A stretch of DNA of 64,000 bases from Parvibaculum sp046297875 (GTDB lineage: Bacteria > Pseudomonadota > Alphaproteobacteria > Parvibaculales > Parvibaculaceae): assembly GCF_046297875.1 (NCBI RefSeq), contig NZ_JBKBHD010000001.1:2666001-2730000 (forward strand), in the 5' to 3' direction. Position numbers and translations under genes: made by a program. How positions within the stretch are numbered: position 1 is the stretch's first letter; the number at the start of each line of letters is the position of its first letter. Under the pieces are notes generated by a model. That model did not search any database. It was not told where the DNA came from and saw nothing but the letters and a program-made list of their open reading frames with translations. Of the stretch, positions 54,683 to 63,517 are shown in pieces.

Positions 54683-55339
54683 ATGCCCGAAGTGATTTTC
54701 AATGGTCCGGCCGGCCGTATCGAAGGCCGCTATCACCACAGCAAAAAGGCCAATTCGCCCGTGGCGCTGGTGCTTCACCCGCACCCGCAATTCGGCGGGA
54801 CCATGAACAACCCGGTCACCTATGCGCTTTATCAGGCCTTCGTGCAGCGGGGCTTTTCGGTGCTGCGGTTCAATTTCCGGGGCGTCGGGCGAAGCCAGGG
54901 TGCCTTCGACTCAGGGATCGGCGAGCTCTCGGATGCGGCGTCCGCACTCGACTGGCTGCAATCGCAGAATTCGGACGCCTCGCAATGCTGGATCGGCGGC
55001 TTTTCCTTCGGCGCCTGGATCGCCATGCAGGTGCTGATGCGCCGGCCCGAGATCGAGGGTTTCATCTCGGTCGCGCCGCCCGCCAACATGTATGACTTCT
55101 CGTTTCTCGCGCCCTGCCCCTCCTCCGGCATCATCATCAATGGCGGCATCGACCAGGTAGCGCCGCAGGCCGATGTGCTGAAGCTGGTGGAGCGCCTCAA
55201 GACGCAGAAGGGCATCACCATCGAGCACGCGACGGTGGACGGCGCCAACCACTTCTTCGAGACGAAGCTCGAGCCGCTCGCCGCCACCGTCGGCGCCTAT
55301 CTCAACAAGCGCCTCGCCGCCGCACCCGAGAAGGGGTGA
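54683..55339 (+). CDS. Alpha/beta hydrolase, YfhR/COG2945-like
   Basis: Predicted serine hydrolase of 218 residues. The nucleophile elbow is WIGGFSFGAWIAMQVL, with the catalytic Asp likely in NGGIDQVAP and the His in GANHFFETK. The N-terminal LVLHPHPQFGGTMNNPVTYAL and FRGVGRSQG are characteristic of the COG2945 group. The C-terminus is a short charged tail. Substrate is unknown. The gene stands alone, divergent from the suf operon. Confidence 0.85.
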   Translation: MPEVIFNGPAGRIEGRYHHSKKANSPVALVLHPHPQFGGTMNNPVTYALYQAFVQRGFSVLRFNFRGVGRSQGAFDSGIGELSDAASALDWLQSQNSDASQCWIGGFSFGAWIAMQVLMRRPEIEGFISVAPPANMYDFSFLAPCPSSGIIINGGIDQVAPQADVLKLVERLKTQKGITIEHATVDGANHFFETKLEPLAATVGAYLNKRLAAAPEKG

Positions 55340-55421
55340 GACGCGGACGCTGTTCGCTGGTTAGCGATCTTCCCGGCTCGCACCCCGCGGACTATTCTCT
55401 CCCCGGAACAAGGCCCAAGGG

Positions 55422-55703
55422 ATGGAAGCCATGAGCGACGCAATCGGCCCCGGCGATCTCGTTCTCTGCGTCAATACTGCGCCGAACCATGTAACGGGCT
55501 GGCCCGTGCCGCTGCAGGCCGGCGAGACCTATGTCGTCTTCGCCGTGATGGAATTTGCCTGCCCCTGCGGGCGCTCCGACGCGCTGCTCGATGTCGGCGT
55601 CGACTTCGCCTGGTGCCAATCCCGCTTCCGCCTCCTGCCCAAACCCAAAGCCGAGGAAAAACCCCGCGCCGCTTCGAAGCCGAAGGAGACGGAGAAGGTT
55701 TGA
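55422..55703 (+). CDS. Hypothetical protein with CxC-type motif
   Basis: A 93-residue product, or 90 from the ATG at 55431. It contains a possible small beta-rich domain (GDLVLCVNTAPNHVTGWPVP, ETYVVFAVMEFACPCGRSD) with Cys in CPCG and another in FAWCQSRF. The end is a Lys/Pro/Glu tail (KPKAEEKPRAASKPKETEKV). The AAGGG ribosome site supports the start. Similar short proteins are common in alphaproteobacteria as uncharacterised genes. The CPCG could bind a metal, unproven. Confidence 0.6.
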   Translation: MEAMSDAIGPGDLVLCVNTAPNHVTGWPVPLQAGETYVVFAVMEFACPCGRSDALLDVGVDFAWCQSRFRLLPKPKAEEKPRAASKPKETEKV

Positions 55704-56000
55704 GACGGAGCAGGTTTAGCGGCAAATGCGAAGCTTGCTGCGGTACCTCGAGAAGATTTTCTGCTCCGTCTTTAGGGCTGAATGTGCTCAATCTCGCTTC
55801 CAAATGCGCTCGGACTGACCTTATAACTCTGTCCCTTCGCATCACCGAGCCCAACAAGTTCAAATGTTCAAAGGACTCTGTTTCCAACTGGATGAAGGTT
55901 GTGACTCAGGTCACGCACGACAGTCATCTTCGTTCATCCATTTGTACCCAGATCAATAAGGCGGAAACCCAGGATTCCCTTGAAAACATAGAATACTACC
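55704..56000. other. Gene-free stretch before anmK
   Basis: About 300 bases of lower GC between two converging genes. Open frames on both strands run through it (one with KFKCSKDSVSNWMKV), but none has a start signal or family resemblance. A five-base GTGAC/GTCAC repeat lies near 55900. I see nothing I would annotate. Confidence 0.5.
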
Positions 56001-57113
56001 CTACCCCAACACCTTCCCCGCCCGGTGCAACTGCCCGCCCGGCATGGGCTCCGGCACGCCCGTCGTGCCCGGCAGGCTGAGGGGTTTGCCGCGGAGCGCG
56101 CGGACGGCGAGGTAGGCGAAGGCTTCGGCTTCGATGTCGTCGCCGCGCCAGCCGAGATCCTCCGCAGGCAGAACACCGCCCTGGAGCCTGCGGCTCAGCA
56201 TGGACATCAGCACCGGGTTGTGCCGCCCGCCGCCGCTGACGATGAAGCGCGAGGGCACGCCCGGCACATGGGCGAGGCCGCGCGCGATCGCCTCCACGGT
56301 GAAGGCGGTGAGGGTCGCCGCACCGTCGGGCGCGGAGAGGTGGCTCACCGCATCGGGCGAGAAGGAAAATCGGTCGAGCGATTTCGGCGGCGGCGCCTCG
56401 AAGAAGGGATGCGCCATGAGGCGCTCCAGCGCTTCCATGTCGACTTCGCCCGCGCCCGCCATTGCGCCGTCGCGGTCCACCGGCTCGCCGGTATGGGCAT
56501 GGGCCCAGTCGTCGATCAGCGCATTGCCGGGGCCGGTGTCGAAGGCGATCAGCGCGCCGTCCGTGCCGACAAAGGTGATGTTGCCGACGCCGCCTATATT
56601 GATGATGGCGACGGGCTCCGAGATACCCGCGCTGCGCGCCAGCGCCTGGTGATAGAGCGGCACGAGCGGCGCGCCCTGCCCGCCGGCCGCCACATCGGCG
56701 CTGCGGAAATCATTGATGACGTCGATGCCGGTGAGGCGCGCCAGCACGTCGCCGAGGCCGATCTGCACCGTGCGGCGGCGCTCCGGCTGGTGGAGCACGG
56801 TTTGCCCGTGAAAGCCGATCACCGAGATGTCGGCGGGTTTCAAGTCCGCATCGGCGAGGAGCTGGCGGACCGCGATGGCGTTCGCCAGGGTGAAGTGTCG
56901 CTCGGCCTCGGCGATTTCCTCGGGCATGGGGGCTTCCGGCTCCCAGGACTTGGCGGCTTCGAGCGCCATGGAGAGGATCAGCCGTTCCTCGGGCTTGTAG
57001 GGAACGAAGGCCGAGGGGCCGGGCCTGACCGCGCCCTCGCCATCCGTCTCCACGATGGCGGCGTCGATCCCGTCGAGCGAGGTGCCGCTCATCAATCCCA
57101 AGGCTCTTATCAT
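56001..57113 (-). CDS. anmK: Anhydro-N-acetylmuramic acid kinase
   Basis: Phosphorylates and opens 1,6-anhydroMurNAc during peptidoglycan recycling, giving MurNAc-6-phosphate. The 370-residue product starts at the ATG 57113 with the phosphate-1 loop ALGLMSGTSLDGIDAAIVE. Other family segments are IGFHGQTVLHQPE, VINDFRSADVAAGGQGAPLVP, NIGGVGNITF and the FDTGPGNALIDDW loop. The tail after residue 340 is Pro/Gly-rich. It is divergent from tyrS. The MurQ etherase is not in the window. Confidence 0.95.
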   Translation of the reverse strand: MIRALGLMSGTSLDGIDAAIVETDGEGAVRPGPSAFVPYKPEERLILSMALEAAKSWEPEAPMPEEIAEAERHFTLANAIAVRQLLADADLKPADISVIGFHGQTVLHQPERRRTVQIGLGDVLARLTGIDVINDFRSADVAAGGQGAPLVPLYHQALARSAGISEPVAIINIGGVGNITFVGTDGALIAFDTGPGNALIDDWAHAHTGEPVDRDGAMAGAGEVDMEALERLMAHPFFEAPPPKSLDRFSFSPDAVSHLSAPDGAATLTAFTVEAIARGLAHVPGVPSRFIVSGGGRHNPVLMSMLSRRLQGGVLPAEDLGWRGDDIEAEAFAYLAVRALRGKPLSLPGTTGVPEPMPGGQLHRAGKVLG

Positions 57114-57199
57114 TCTGCCGTCTGCCCGTTTTGCCCCTGCGGCGGGCCCGTGATACACCAGCCGCCAATTCCAGCCTATCCGAAACCCGGGCGATCATC

Positions 57200-58450
57200 A
57201 TGTCCAGCTTCAAGTCCGATTTCCTGCGCGAACTCGAGCAGCGCGGCTTCATCCACCAGCAGTCCGATGCGGGCGCGCTGGACGAGATTGCCGCGACCCG
57301 CGTGCTGACGGGCTATATCGGCTATGACGCGACGGCGCCGAGCCTTCATGTCGGCCATCTGATGCAGATCATGATGCTGCGCTGGCTGCAGAAGACGGGC
57401 GGCAAGCCCATCGCGCTGATGGGCGGCGGCACCACGCGGATTGGCGATCCGAGCTTCCGCGACGAGGCCAGGCCGCTGCTGACCGACGAGAAGATCGACG
57501 AGAACCTTGCCGGCATCAAGGCCGTGTTCGCGAAGTTCCTTGAGTTCGGCGAGGGCAAGACCGGCGCGATCATGGTCAATAATCGCGACTGGCTGGACAA
57601 GCTTCAATACATCGACTTCCTGCGCGACTACGGGCGCCATTTTTCGGTGAACCGGATGCTCTCCTTCGACAGCGTGAAGCTGCGGCTCGACCGGGAGCAG
57701 AACCTGTCGTTCCTCGAATTCAACTACATGATCCTGCAGGCCTACGATTTCGTGGAGCTGAACCGGCAATATGGCTGCGAGCTGCAGATGGGAGGTTCGG
57801 ACCAGTGGGGCAATATCGTCAATGGCATCGAACTCGCGCGGCGCACGGCGGGCGCGCAGGTCTTCGGGCTGACGAGCCCGCTGCTCACCACCTCCTCCGG
57901 CGCGAAGATGGGGAAGACGGCGTCCGGTGCCGTCTGGCTCAATGCCGACATGCTGTCTCCTTATGACTATTGGCAATACTGGCGCAATGCGGAAGATGCC
58001 GATGTCGGCCGCTTCCTCAAGCTCTTCACCGAATTGCCGCTCGGCGAGATCGCGCGGCTCGAGGCGCTTGGCGGGTCGGAGATCAACGAGGCGAAGAAAG
58101 TGCTCGCCACCGAGACGACGGCGATGGTGCATGGCCGTGCGGAAGCGGAGAAGGCGGCGGAAGCCGCCCGCACCGCCTTCGAGGAAGGCGCGATCAGTGC
58201 CGACCTGCCCACGGTGGAAACGGGCGAGCTTGCGGGCGGGCTCGGCCTGCTCACCGCGCTGGTGCAGGCGGGGCTTTGCGCCTCGACCAGCGATGCGCGC
58301 CGCCAGATCAAGGGCGGCGCCGTCCGCGTCAACGATTCTGCCGTGAGCGACGAGAAGCTGACGCTGACCCTGTCGCATCTCACGGGCGAAGGCGTGGTGA
58401 AGCTTTCGCTCGGCAAGAAGAAGCATGTGCTGCTGAAGCCGAAGGGGTGA
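57200..58450 (+). CDS. tyrS: Tyrosyl-tRNA synthetase
   Basis: Charges tRNA-Tyr. The ATG at 57200 gives 416 residues. The HIGH-type motif is HVGHL in the catalytic domain near residue 51, and the KMSKS loop reads KMGKT in SGAKMGKTASG, a known variant. QMGGSDQWGNIVNGIEL marks the tyrosine pocket. The C-terminal S4-like RNA-binding domain is visible in SDARRQIKGGAVRVND. The start is unlikely to be further upstream, because that sequence overlaps anmK promoter DNA. Confidence 0.97.
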   Translation: MSSFKSDFLRELEQRGFIHQQSDAGALDEIAATRVLTGYIGYDATAPSLHVGHLMQIMMLRWLQKTGGKPIALMGGGTTRIGDPSFRDEARPLLTDEKIDENLAGIKAVFAKFLEFGEGKTGAIMVNNRDWLDKLQYIDFLRDYGRHFSVNRMLSFDSVKLRLDREQNLSFLEFNYMILQAYDFVELNRQYGCELQMGGSDQWGNIVNGIELARRTAGAQVFGLTSPLLTTSSGAKMGKTASGAVWLNADMLSPYDYWQYWRNAEDADVGRFLKLFTELPLGEIARLEALGGSEINEAKKVLATETTAMVHGRAEAEKAAEAARTAFEEGAISADLPTVETGELAGGLGLLTALVQAGLCASTSDARRQIKGGAVRVNDSAVSDEKLTLTLSHLTGEGVVKLSLGKKKHVLLKPKG

Positions 58451-58464
58451 GGCACAAAAAAATT

Positions 58465-58492
58465 CTGGCCCTTCCGTTGCCAGAAGGGCCAG
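58465..58492 (-). terminator. Terminator downstream of the diiron-protein gene
   Basis: CTGGCCCTTC and GAAGGGCCAG form a perfect ten-pair stem with an eight-base loop. On the minus strand it is followed by AATTTTTTT, a strong T tract. It lies 100 bases past the stop of the diiron gene. On the plus strand it follows tyrS closely, with a weaker TT tract. Confidence 0.85.
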
Positions 58493-58591
58493 TTCCTGAA
58501 CGCTCCCTGATTTCTTTCTTCTGTTCTTCTTTTTTATCCTTGTCGATCGCGTTCCGCGGCTATTGGCTGCCGCTTTTCACTTGCGCCCGCC

Positions 58592-59728
58592 TTATTCGGC
58601 GGCCGTGGCACCCGTGAGGGCGAAGACGGCGTTGTCGCCGCCCGCGCCGTTGATTGCCTGCAGATATTTGATGCCTTCCTCCGCAATATCGTCTCCGATC
58701 ATGCGGTCGCCCTCGCCATAGAGTTCGGCCATATCGACATAGGCGGCATACATGGGCGCCGTGCGGCTCGTGATGATGCCGGCTTTCACCAGCGTCTTGA
58801 TGAGCACACGGAAGATATTGGTCGATTCCTGTAGCTCCTTGCGCATGTTCTTGTCGGTGAGCGCCTCGGCGAGCGCGCCCTGCACCCAGCGCCAGTCGAG
58901 GCCGACCTTCTCGTAGATTTCCTTCTTCTGCTCGGGGCCGGTCGAGTTGCGCATCAGCGTCAGGAACACTTCAAGCGCCCAGTCCTCGATGAGATCGCGC
59001 TCGGCTTCCGGCAGGTTCGGCACGGTGCGGTCCGCCCAGATTTTGCCGAACTTGTGATGGAAGGCTTCGTCCGTCATGGTGAGCTGCATCAGCCGCTTCA
59101 GCAGCGGATCGGTCGTCTTGGCGTAGAAGGTCGCGAAGGCGCCCATGGCAAGGCCCTCGACGATCATCTGCATACCGACGAGTTTCTTCCAGACGAGCGG
59201 CGAGGCGACGATCTCGCAGAGCAGTTTTTCCAGCACCACGCCGCAAGCGGTGGGCTTGCCCCAGCGCGCCTGGATGTAGCGCGCAAAGCCCGTCACGTGG
59301 CGCGCTTCCTCGCGGGTCTGGTTCGCCGCATATTCCTGCGCGCCGGGGTCCTTCAGGATGTGGCAGAGCGAAGCCGAGAGCGCGAGCGCGCCCTGCTCGC
59401 CATGCAGGATCGACGACATGCTCCAGCGGATGTTCTCGTTGATGAGGTAGATCTTCTGCTTCTCGTCGAGCTTGTCGGAGACGGCCGTCTTCAGCTCCAT
59501 GCTGAAATCGACCGGCATCAGTGCCTCGTTCTCGAGGTCCCAGGGCTGCGAGAAGTCGATATATTTCGGGTCCAGCGGGTCCCAGAAATGGTCATGGGTC
59601 GCCGAGATGATCTTGTCGAAAGCGGTCGAGCGCTTGCCGTAGCGGTCGACATCCATCATGGCCGGAAAGTCGTCCGGCGCGACCGCCTCATAGGCGGCAT
59701 CCATCGTCATCTTCTGATTGGTGGACAT
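58592..59728 (-). CDS. Ferritin-like diiron protein (AurF/R2-like)
   Basis: A 378-residue helical protein of the ferritin-like superfamily, related to ribonucleotide reductase R2 and AurF N-oxygenases. Iron ligands can be proposed as a Glu in LHGEQGALAL, the pair EEARHVTGF, a Glu in MIVEGLAMGAF and the ExxH pair in TDEAFHHKFG. This complete set suggests an active diiron centre. Substrate is unknown and I see no reductase partner next to it. The acidic C-terminus (GGDNAVFALTGATAAE) is typical of close alphaproteobacterial homologs. Confidence 0.82.
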   Translation of the reverse strand: MSTNQKMTMDAAYEAVAPDDFPAMMDVDRYGKRSTAFDKIISATHDHFWDPLDPKYIDFSQPWDLENEALMPVDFSMELKTAVSDKLDEKQKIYLINENIRWSMSSILHGEQGALALSASLCHILKDPGAQEYAANQTREEARHVTGFARYIQARWGKPTACGVVLEKLLCEIVASPLVWKKLVGMQMIVEGLAMGAFATFYAKTTDPLLKRLMQLTMTDEAFHHKFGKIWADRTVPNLPEAERDLIEDWALEVFLTLMRNSTGPEQKKEIYEKVGLDWRWVQGALAEALTDKNMRKELQESTNIFRVLIKTLVKAGIITSRTAPMYAAYVDMAELYGEGDRMIGDDIAEEGIKYLQAINGAGGDNAVFALTGATAAE

Positions 59729-59815
59729 GGCTCCTCCCTCCTTGTCCGGTCAAAAGCGATGGGGAAGCTTACCGATGCGGAGTGTTGCTCCGCAATCCTA
59801 AAAACGACGCGAGCT

Positions 59816-62800
59816 TCAATTTCGTGCGGGCGGCGTTTCGGCGGGTGATTCTGCGGTTTCGGGTGCAATTTCAGGACTTTGCACCGCAGCCGGCGGTTCC
59901 GACGGCTGCTCGGGCGGCAAGGTAGCGCCAAATTCAAAGAGCCGCCGGAGGAATCCGGGCGCGAGCGCGGAGAGCGGATTGGCGATGACGGTCGGATTGT
60001 CGGTCTTGCCGCGAACGCCATAGGTGATGGCGAAGACGCCCTCGCCTTCGCGCCCGACGATCAGCGGCCCCAGCACGGGCACCTGGCCGAGAAAGGAATT
60101 GATCGTATAGGCGGGGACGAGCGTTCCCTCGATGTCGATCCTGTCTTCGGCGCGGTCGATCTGGCCATCCGCGGTGAGACCGATCGCGGGGCCCGACATG
60201 CGTGCGTCCTTCACATGGATGCGGTTCTCGGTGAAGGCAAAGGGGAGATCGAGCCGTTCGAAGAAAATGCCCTCGCCGCGCATCGTATCGCCGATGCCGG
60301 TCAGCGAACCAAGCGTCAGGATACTGGCGAGCACCGGCGCATCTGCGATGCGGAACTTGTCGATACGAAGCGTGCCGGACAGGGGCGAACCCGGCTTGCT
60401 GTCGTCATATGAACCATTCGCACGAAGCTCGCCGCCGCGCATGCTTCGCGTGAAGTCGAGCGCGCGCAAGACGGAGCCGGCATTCGCGGACCGCGCCTGC
60501 AATGTCCGTTCGCCGGTCCCGTCCGGTCCGATGGTCACTGTAATGGGCGCATCGTCGCTGTCGATCGCCGTCAGGTTCAGAGACCAGAGCTGGCGATCCA
60601 CCTGCACCATGTGAAGCGAGACGTCCCGGAACAATGCGCCGTGATGGCCGGTTGCCTCATCTATATCGGCGGTCAGTATGGTCCGGCGCAACGGGTCGTT
60701 CACGAGTTCACCGGTCAGGACGACAGGATCCGGAGCGGGCGCTTCGGGCTGATCCTTTTTCCCGGAACCGCCGAGGAAGCCGCTGAGAAGGCCGCGAGCA
60801 TTGAAGCGCGAGCCTCTCACTTCCATCTGCAGGGCGGCATCGGCCACCGGCCCGGCACGGAAACTGAAATCATTGTCGGGGCCAAGCTTCACAACCGGCA
60901 GGTCTGCCGCAATCAGGCCACCCGCCGGTCCTATCGTGAATGTTCCCCGCGTTTCGATGCCGTCGCCTTCGAGTTCGAAACCGGAAATGCGGTAAGCGCC
61001 ATCTTCCAGCATGGCAAGGTCGAAGGCGACGGTTGCGAGCTCTCCCGCGGGTTTCCACCAGCCCGCATCGTCGAAGCGCACCACGGCATCCGTCAGATCG
61101 GCGCCGATCGATCCTCGGTTCACACGCCGCCCGTCACCGCTCAAAGTCGCATCGATATTGGCCGTGCCTGCAATAAATTCATCGAGCTTCAGGCCGAGCG
61201 CCGCTCGGCCTTCCTCGTCGAGCGGACCTTTCAGGCGGTAGGAAGAGCGTGGCGCGACGCCCTCTCCGAAATTCTCGCGCCATTCGAGATCGAGCTCGGC
61301 GGCATGGCTGAGGCCGATCGGCCCCTTCGCGCTCAGACCCTGCCGGTCAACCGTCAGATCGAGCGTGCCGGATGTGACAGAGAGATTTTCCTGAATGTTC
61401 GGAATGGAAACGTTCTCAGCGCGGCCCGTGCCGGAGAAGATCACCTCATCCATCTCCACGTGTTTCCGGAGAGGCAAGGAAATTGCGCCTGTCAGCCGGC
61501 CGGTGCCGCCGACATCGGCCGGATCGAGACCGAAATTGCTGATGAGCCCGAGCGGTTCGCGGTCGAGTACCGAAAGAATATCCGCCGTCGTGCCTGCAAC
61601 GGTGAAGGCGATATGGCCGGGGGCGCCCTTGGTCGCAAGCTGGTCGGCGTAGAAATGCCCTTCGCTTACGGCAATATCGCCCTTGCCCTGCTGCCGGATG
61701 ACGGCAGAGGGCACCCATGCGTCGAAGCGGTTGCCTTCAACAAGGCCGCGCGCCTCGACATCCTCCATCGGCGGCAGTTCGCCGAGATAGTGAAGCGTCT
61801 GCCCGCTCGCGGTGAATTCGAAGCGCAGGTTTCCCGGCGGAATTGGAATGTGGTTTTCGGCGTCCTCGATCATGCCGGCAGGCAGATCGACCTCGAAACG
61901 TCCGCCGGTCAGCGTGCCGCCGGAAAGATTTTTGCCAACCCATTCGCGTGCGCCACGCGCAAGTTCGTAAGGCCAGATCGCGACAAAGGCATCGAGCGGC
62001 AAGGGTTCGATCGTGCCACTCACCTTGACCGCAGGCGAACGCTTGGCATCGGTAACGCTTCCTGCGAGGCGAATACCGCCGCCTGCCGTGCCGACGAAGA
62101 GTTCACCGATCTCGGCCTTCATGGCGTCGAAATCGAGCCGTGCATTGAGGCGCATCACATCGAGATCGACGGGGCCTGCAAAAAACCCCGGCACTTCGGT
62201 ATGCACGCGATCGGCCGTGAGATCGGCCGTGACTGCGGCGATATTCAGCCCCTCGCCCATTTCGTAACCGATGGTGCCCGAAACAGTCGCATCATGCGGG
62301 CCCGCCTTGAAGGATAGTTCCTCCACCGTGATGAGCCGCGTTGCGCCATCGACGCGGACAACGCCTTCCGCCTTTTCAAGCGGGATCGTCGTTTCCCAGG
62401 GCTCCGGCAGATTGATCTCGCCTGCGCCGGATTGCAGTTGCAGCCGTGCCGATTTCAGATCGCCGTTACGTTCGATTTCGACTTCTCCTTCAGCGTGAAG
62501 CGGCGCATCGAAAACAGCGTAGTCGGAGAAGGCAGGCGACAAGCGCGACAACGCCGCCGGTACAACATCGCTCGCCCTGACTTTTATGCGCGCAGCCTCC
62601 TCGCCTAAAGGCAGAAAGCCATTCATCTCTAGCCGCGCGGTCGTTTCGGCGAATTGAAAATCGGCTTCGAGCATGCCGGCGATGCCGCCGTCGCCGCGAT
62701 AGATTGACATATTCGCCCTGGGTGCCTCGAAGGTGACGCCGTTCACCTCGTCGACGAAAGTCAGTCGCGCATTCCGGATACCGAAACGGGTCAGATAACC

Positions 62801-63313
62801 GAGCGGCGTCGCGATGTCGCTCTCGTCAAGCAGCGCCTCGATCAGCGGGCCAAGTATCGCCGCCTGCCGGCCATCGGGATCGGGTTCGGCTCCCTCTTCG
62901 CCCAGTGCGAGCGTCACGCCGGTTCCGGGCCGTCGCAGGACCGTGGCGCTCACGCCGTAAAGATCGACAGATGTGGGGGCAAGCATACCGCGAAAGAGTG
63001 CCGGAAGGCTCAGGTCGAACGCGAGTTGCGGCACGGTGGCGATTTCATTGCCATCGGCACCTTTCAATTGCACATCGGACAGGCGCAGCGCCAGATCGCG
63101 CTCTTCGGCTGCCCAGATGAGGATTGTGTCGCCGATGACGAGTTCGCCGCCCTGCAGCGCCGGGCGCGCGGCATCCTCGATCATCCGGTTCAGGATCGAG
63201 ATCGAGACAGGCCCCGACGACAGCCGCCAGGCGAGGACGGCGAAAAGCACCGCCACCACCGCAACGGCGACACCCGCGACTTCCAGGGCAATTTTACTGG
63301 TCCGGCGTATCAA
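59816..63313 (-). CDS. YhdP/AsmA-like giant envelope protein (DUF3971)
   Basis: A 1165-residue protein with one N-terminal helix (about residues 8-30) and a large periplasmic part of repeating beta-strand units, typical of the AsmA/TamB/YhdP group that moves phospholipids to the outer membrane. The C-terminal AsmA-like domain includes MSGPAIGLTADGQIDRAEDRIDIEGTLVPAYTIN, then NSFLGQVPVLGPLIVG. The tail is Pro/Glu-rich. Start is a TTG at 63313 with a GAGGAG element about 13 bases upstream. A stop codon three codons earlier leaves no better choice. Lipid transport is inferred from the family. Confidence 0.88.
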   Translation of the reverse strand: MIRRTSKIALEVAGVAVAVVAVLFAVLAWRLSSGPVSISILNRMIEDAARPALQGGELVIGDTILIWAAEERDLALRLSDVQLKGADGNEIATVPQLAFDLSLPALFRGMLAPTSVDLYGVSATVLRRPGTGVTLALGEEGAEPDPDGRQAAILGPLIEALLDESDIATPLGYLTRFGIRNARLTFVDEVNGVTFEAPRANMSIYRGDGGIAGMLEADFQFAETTARLEMNGFLPLGEEAARIKVRASDVVPAALSRLSPAFSDYAVFDAPLHAEGEVEIERNGDLKSARLQLQSGAGEINLPEPWETTIPLEKAEGVVRVDGATRLITVEELSFKAGPHDATVSGTIGYEMGEGLNIAAVTADLTADRVHTEVPGFFAGPVDLDVMRLNARLDFDAMKAEIGELFVGTAGGGIRLAGSVTDAKRSPAVKVSGTIEPLPLDAFVAIWPYELARGAREWVGKNLSGGTLTGGRFEVDLPAGMIEDAENHIPIPPGNLRFEFTASGQTLHYLGELPPMEDVEARGLVEGNRFDAWVPSAVIRQQGKGDIAVSEGHFYADQLATKGAPGHIAFTVAGTTADILSVLDREPLGLISNFGLDPADVGGTGRLTGAISLPLRKHVEMDEVIFSGTGRAENVSIPNIQENLSVTSGTLDLTVDRQGLSAKGPIGLSHAAELDLEWRENFGEGVAPRSSYRLKGPLDEEGRAALGLKLDEFIAGTANIDATLSGDGRRVNRGSIGADLTDAVVRFDDAGWWKPAGELATVAFDLAMLEDGAYRISGFELEGDGIETRGTFTIGPAGGLIAADLPVVKLGPDNDFSFRAGPVADAALQMEVRGSRFNARGLLSGFLGGSGKKDQPEAPAPDPVVLTGELVNDPLRRTILTADIDEATGHHGALFRDVSLHMVQVDRQLWSLNLTAIDSDDAPITVTIGPDGTGERTLQARSANAGSVLRALDFTRSMRGGELRANGSYDDSKPGSPLSGTLRIDKFRIADAPVLASILTLGSLTGIGDTMRGEGIFFERLDLPFAFTENRIHVKDARMSGPAIGLTADGQIDRAEDRIDIEGTLVPAYTINSFLGQVPVLGPLIVGREGEGVFAITYGVRGKTDNPTVIANPLSALAPGFLRRLFEFGATLPPEQPSEPPAAVQSPEIAPETAESPAETPPARN

Positions 63314-63517
63314 AGAACTACGTTAACTCCTCTCGCTAGCCGCGCCATGAAGACCGGAGAATTGCGGCGAAAGCGAGTCAGGCGACTTTCTATCCCCAGC
63401 CGGGTTCCCTGTCTGCAAATTTGGGGCTAGCCAGCGGCGTGCGGCAAACAATATTAACGGCAGTGGCGCGGTTTTCCGTCAGCCCGCCAGACCCGAGCAG
63501 CAAGGAGCTAGGTATCC

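Noticed and set aside
55392..56080. Overlapping open frames around the small hypothetical and the gap before anmK
   Set aside because: They lack ribosome sites and their translations show no consistent fold. Only the 93-residue frame at 55422 has a supported start.
60611..62317. A 568-residue plus-strand frame opposite the YhdP-like gene
   Set aside because: No domain or start signal, and it is contained within a real gene on the other strand.
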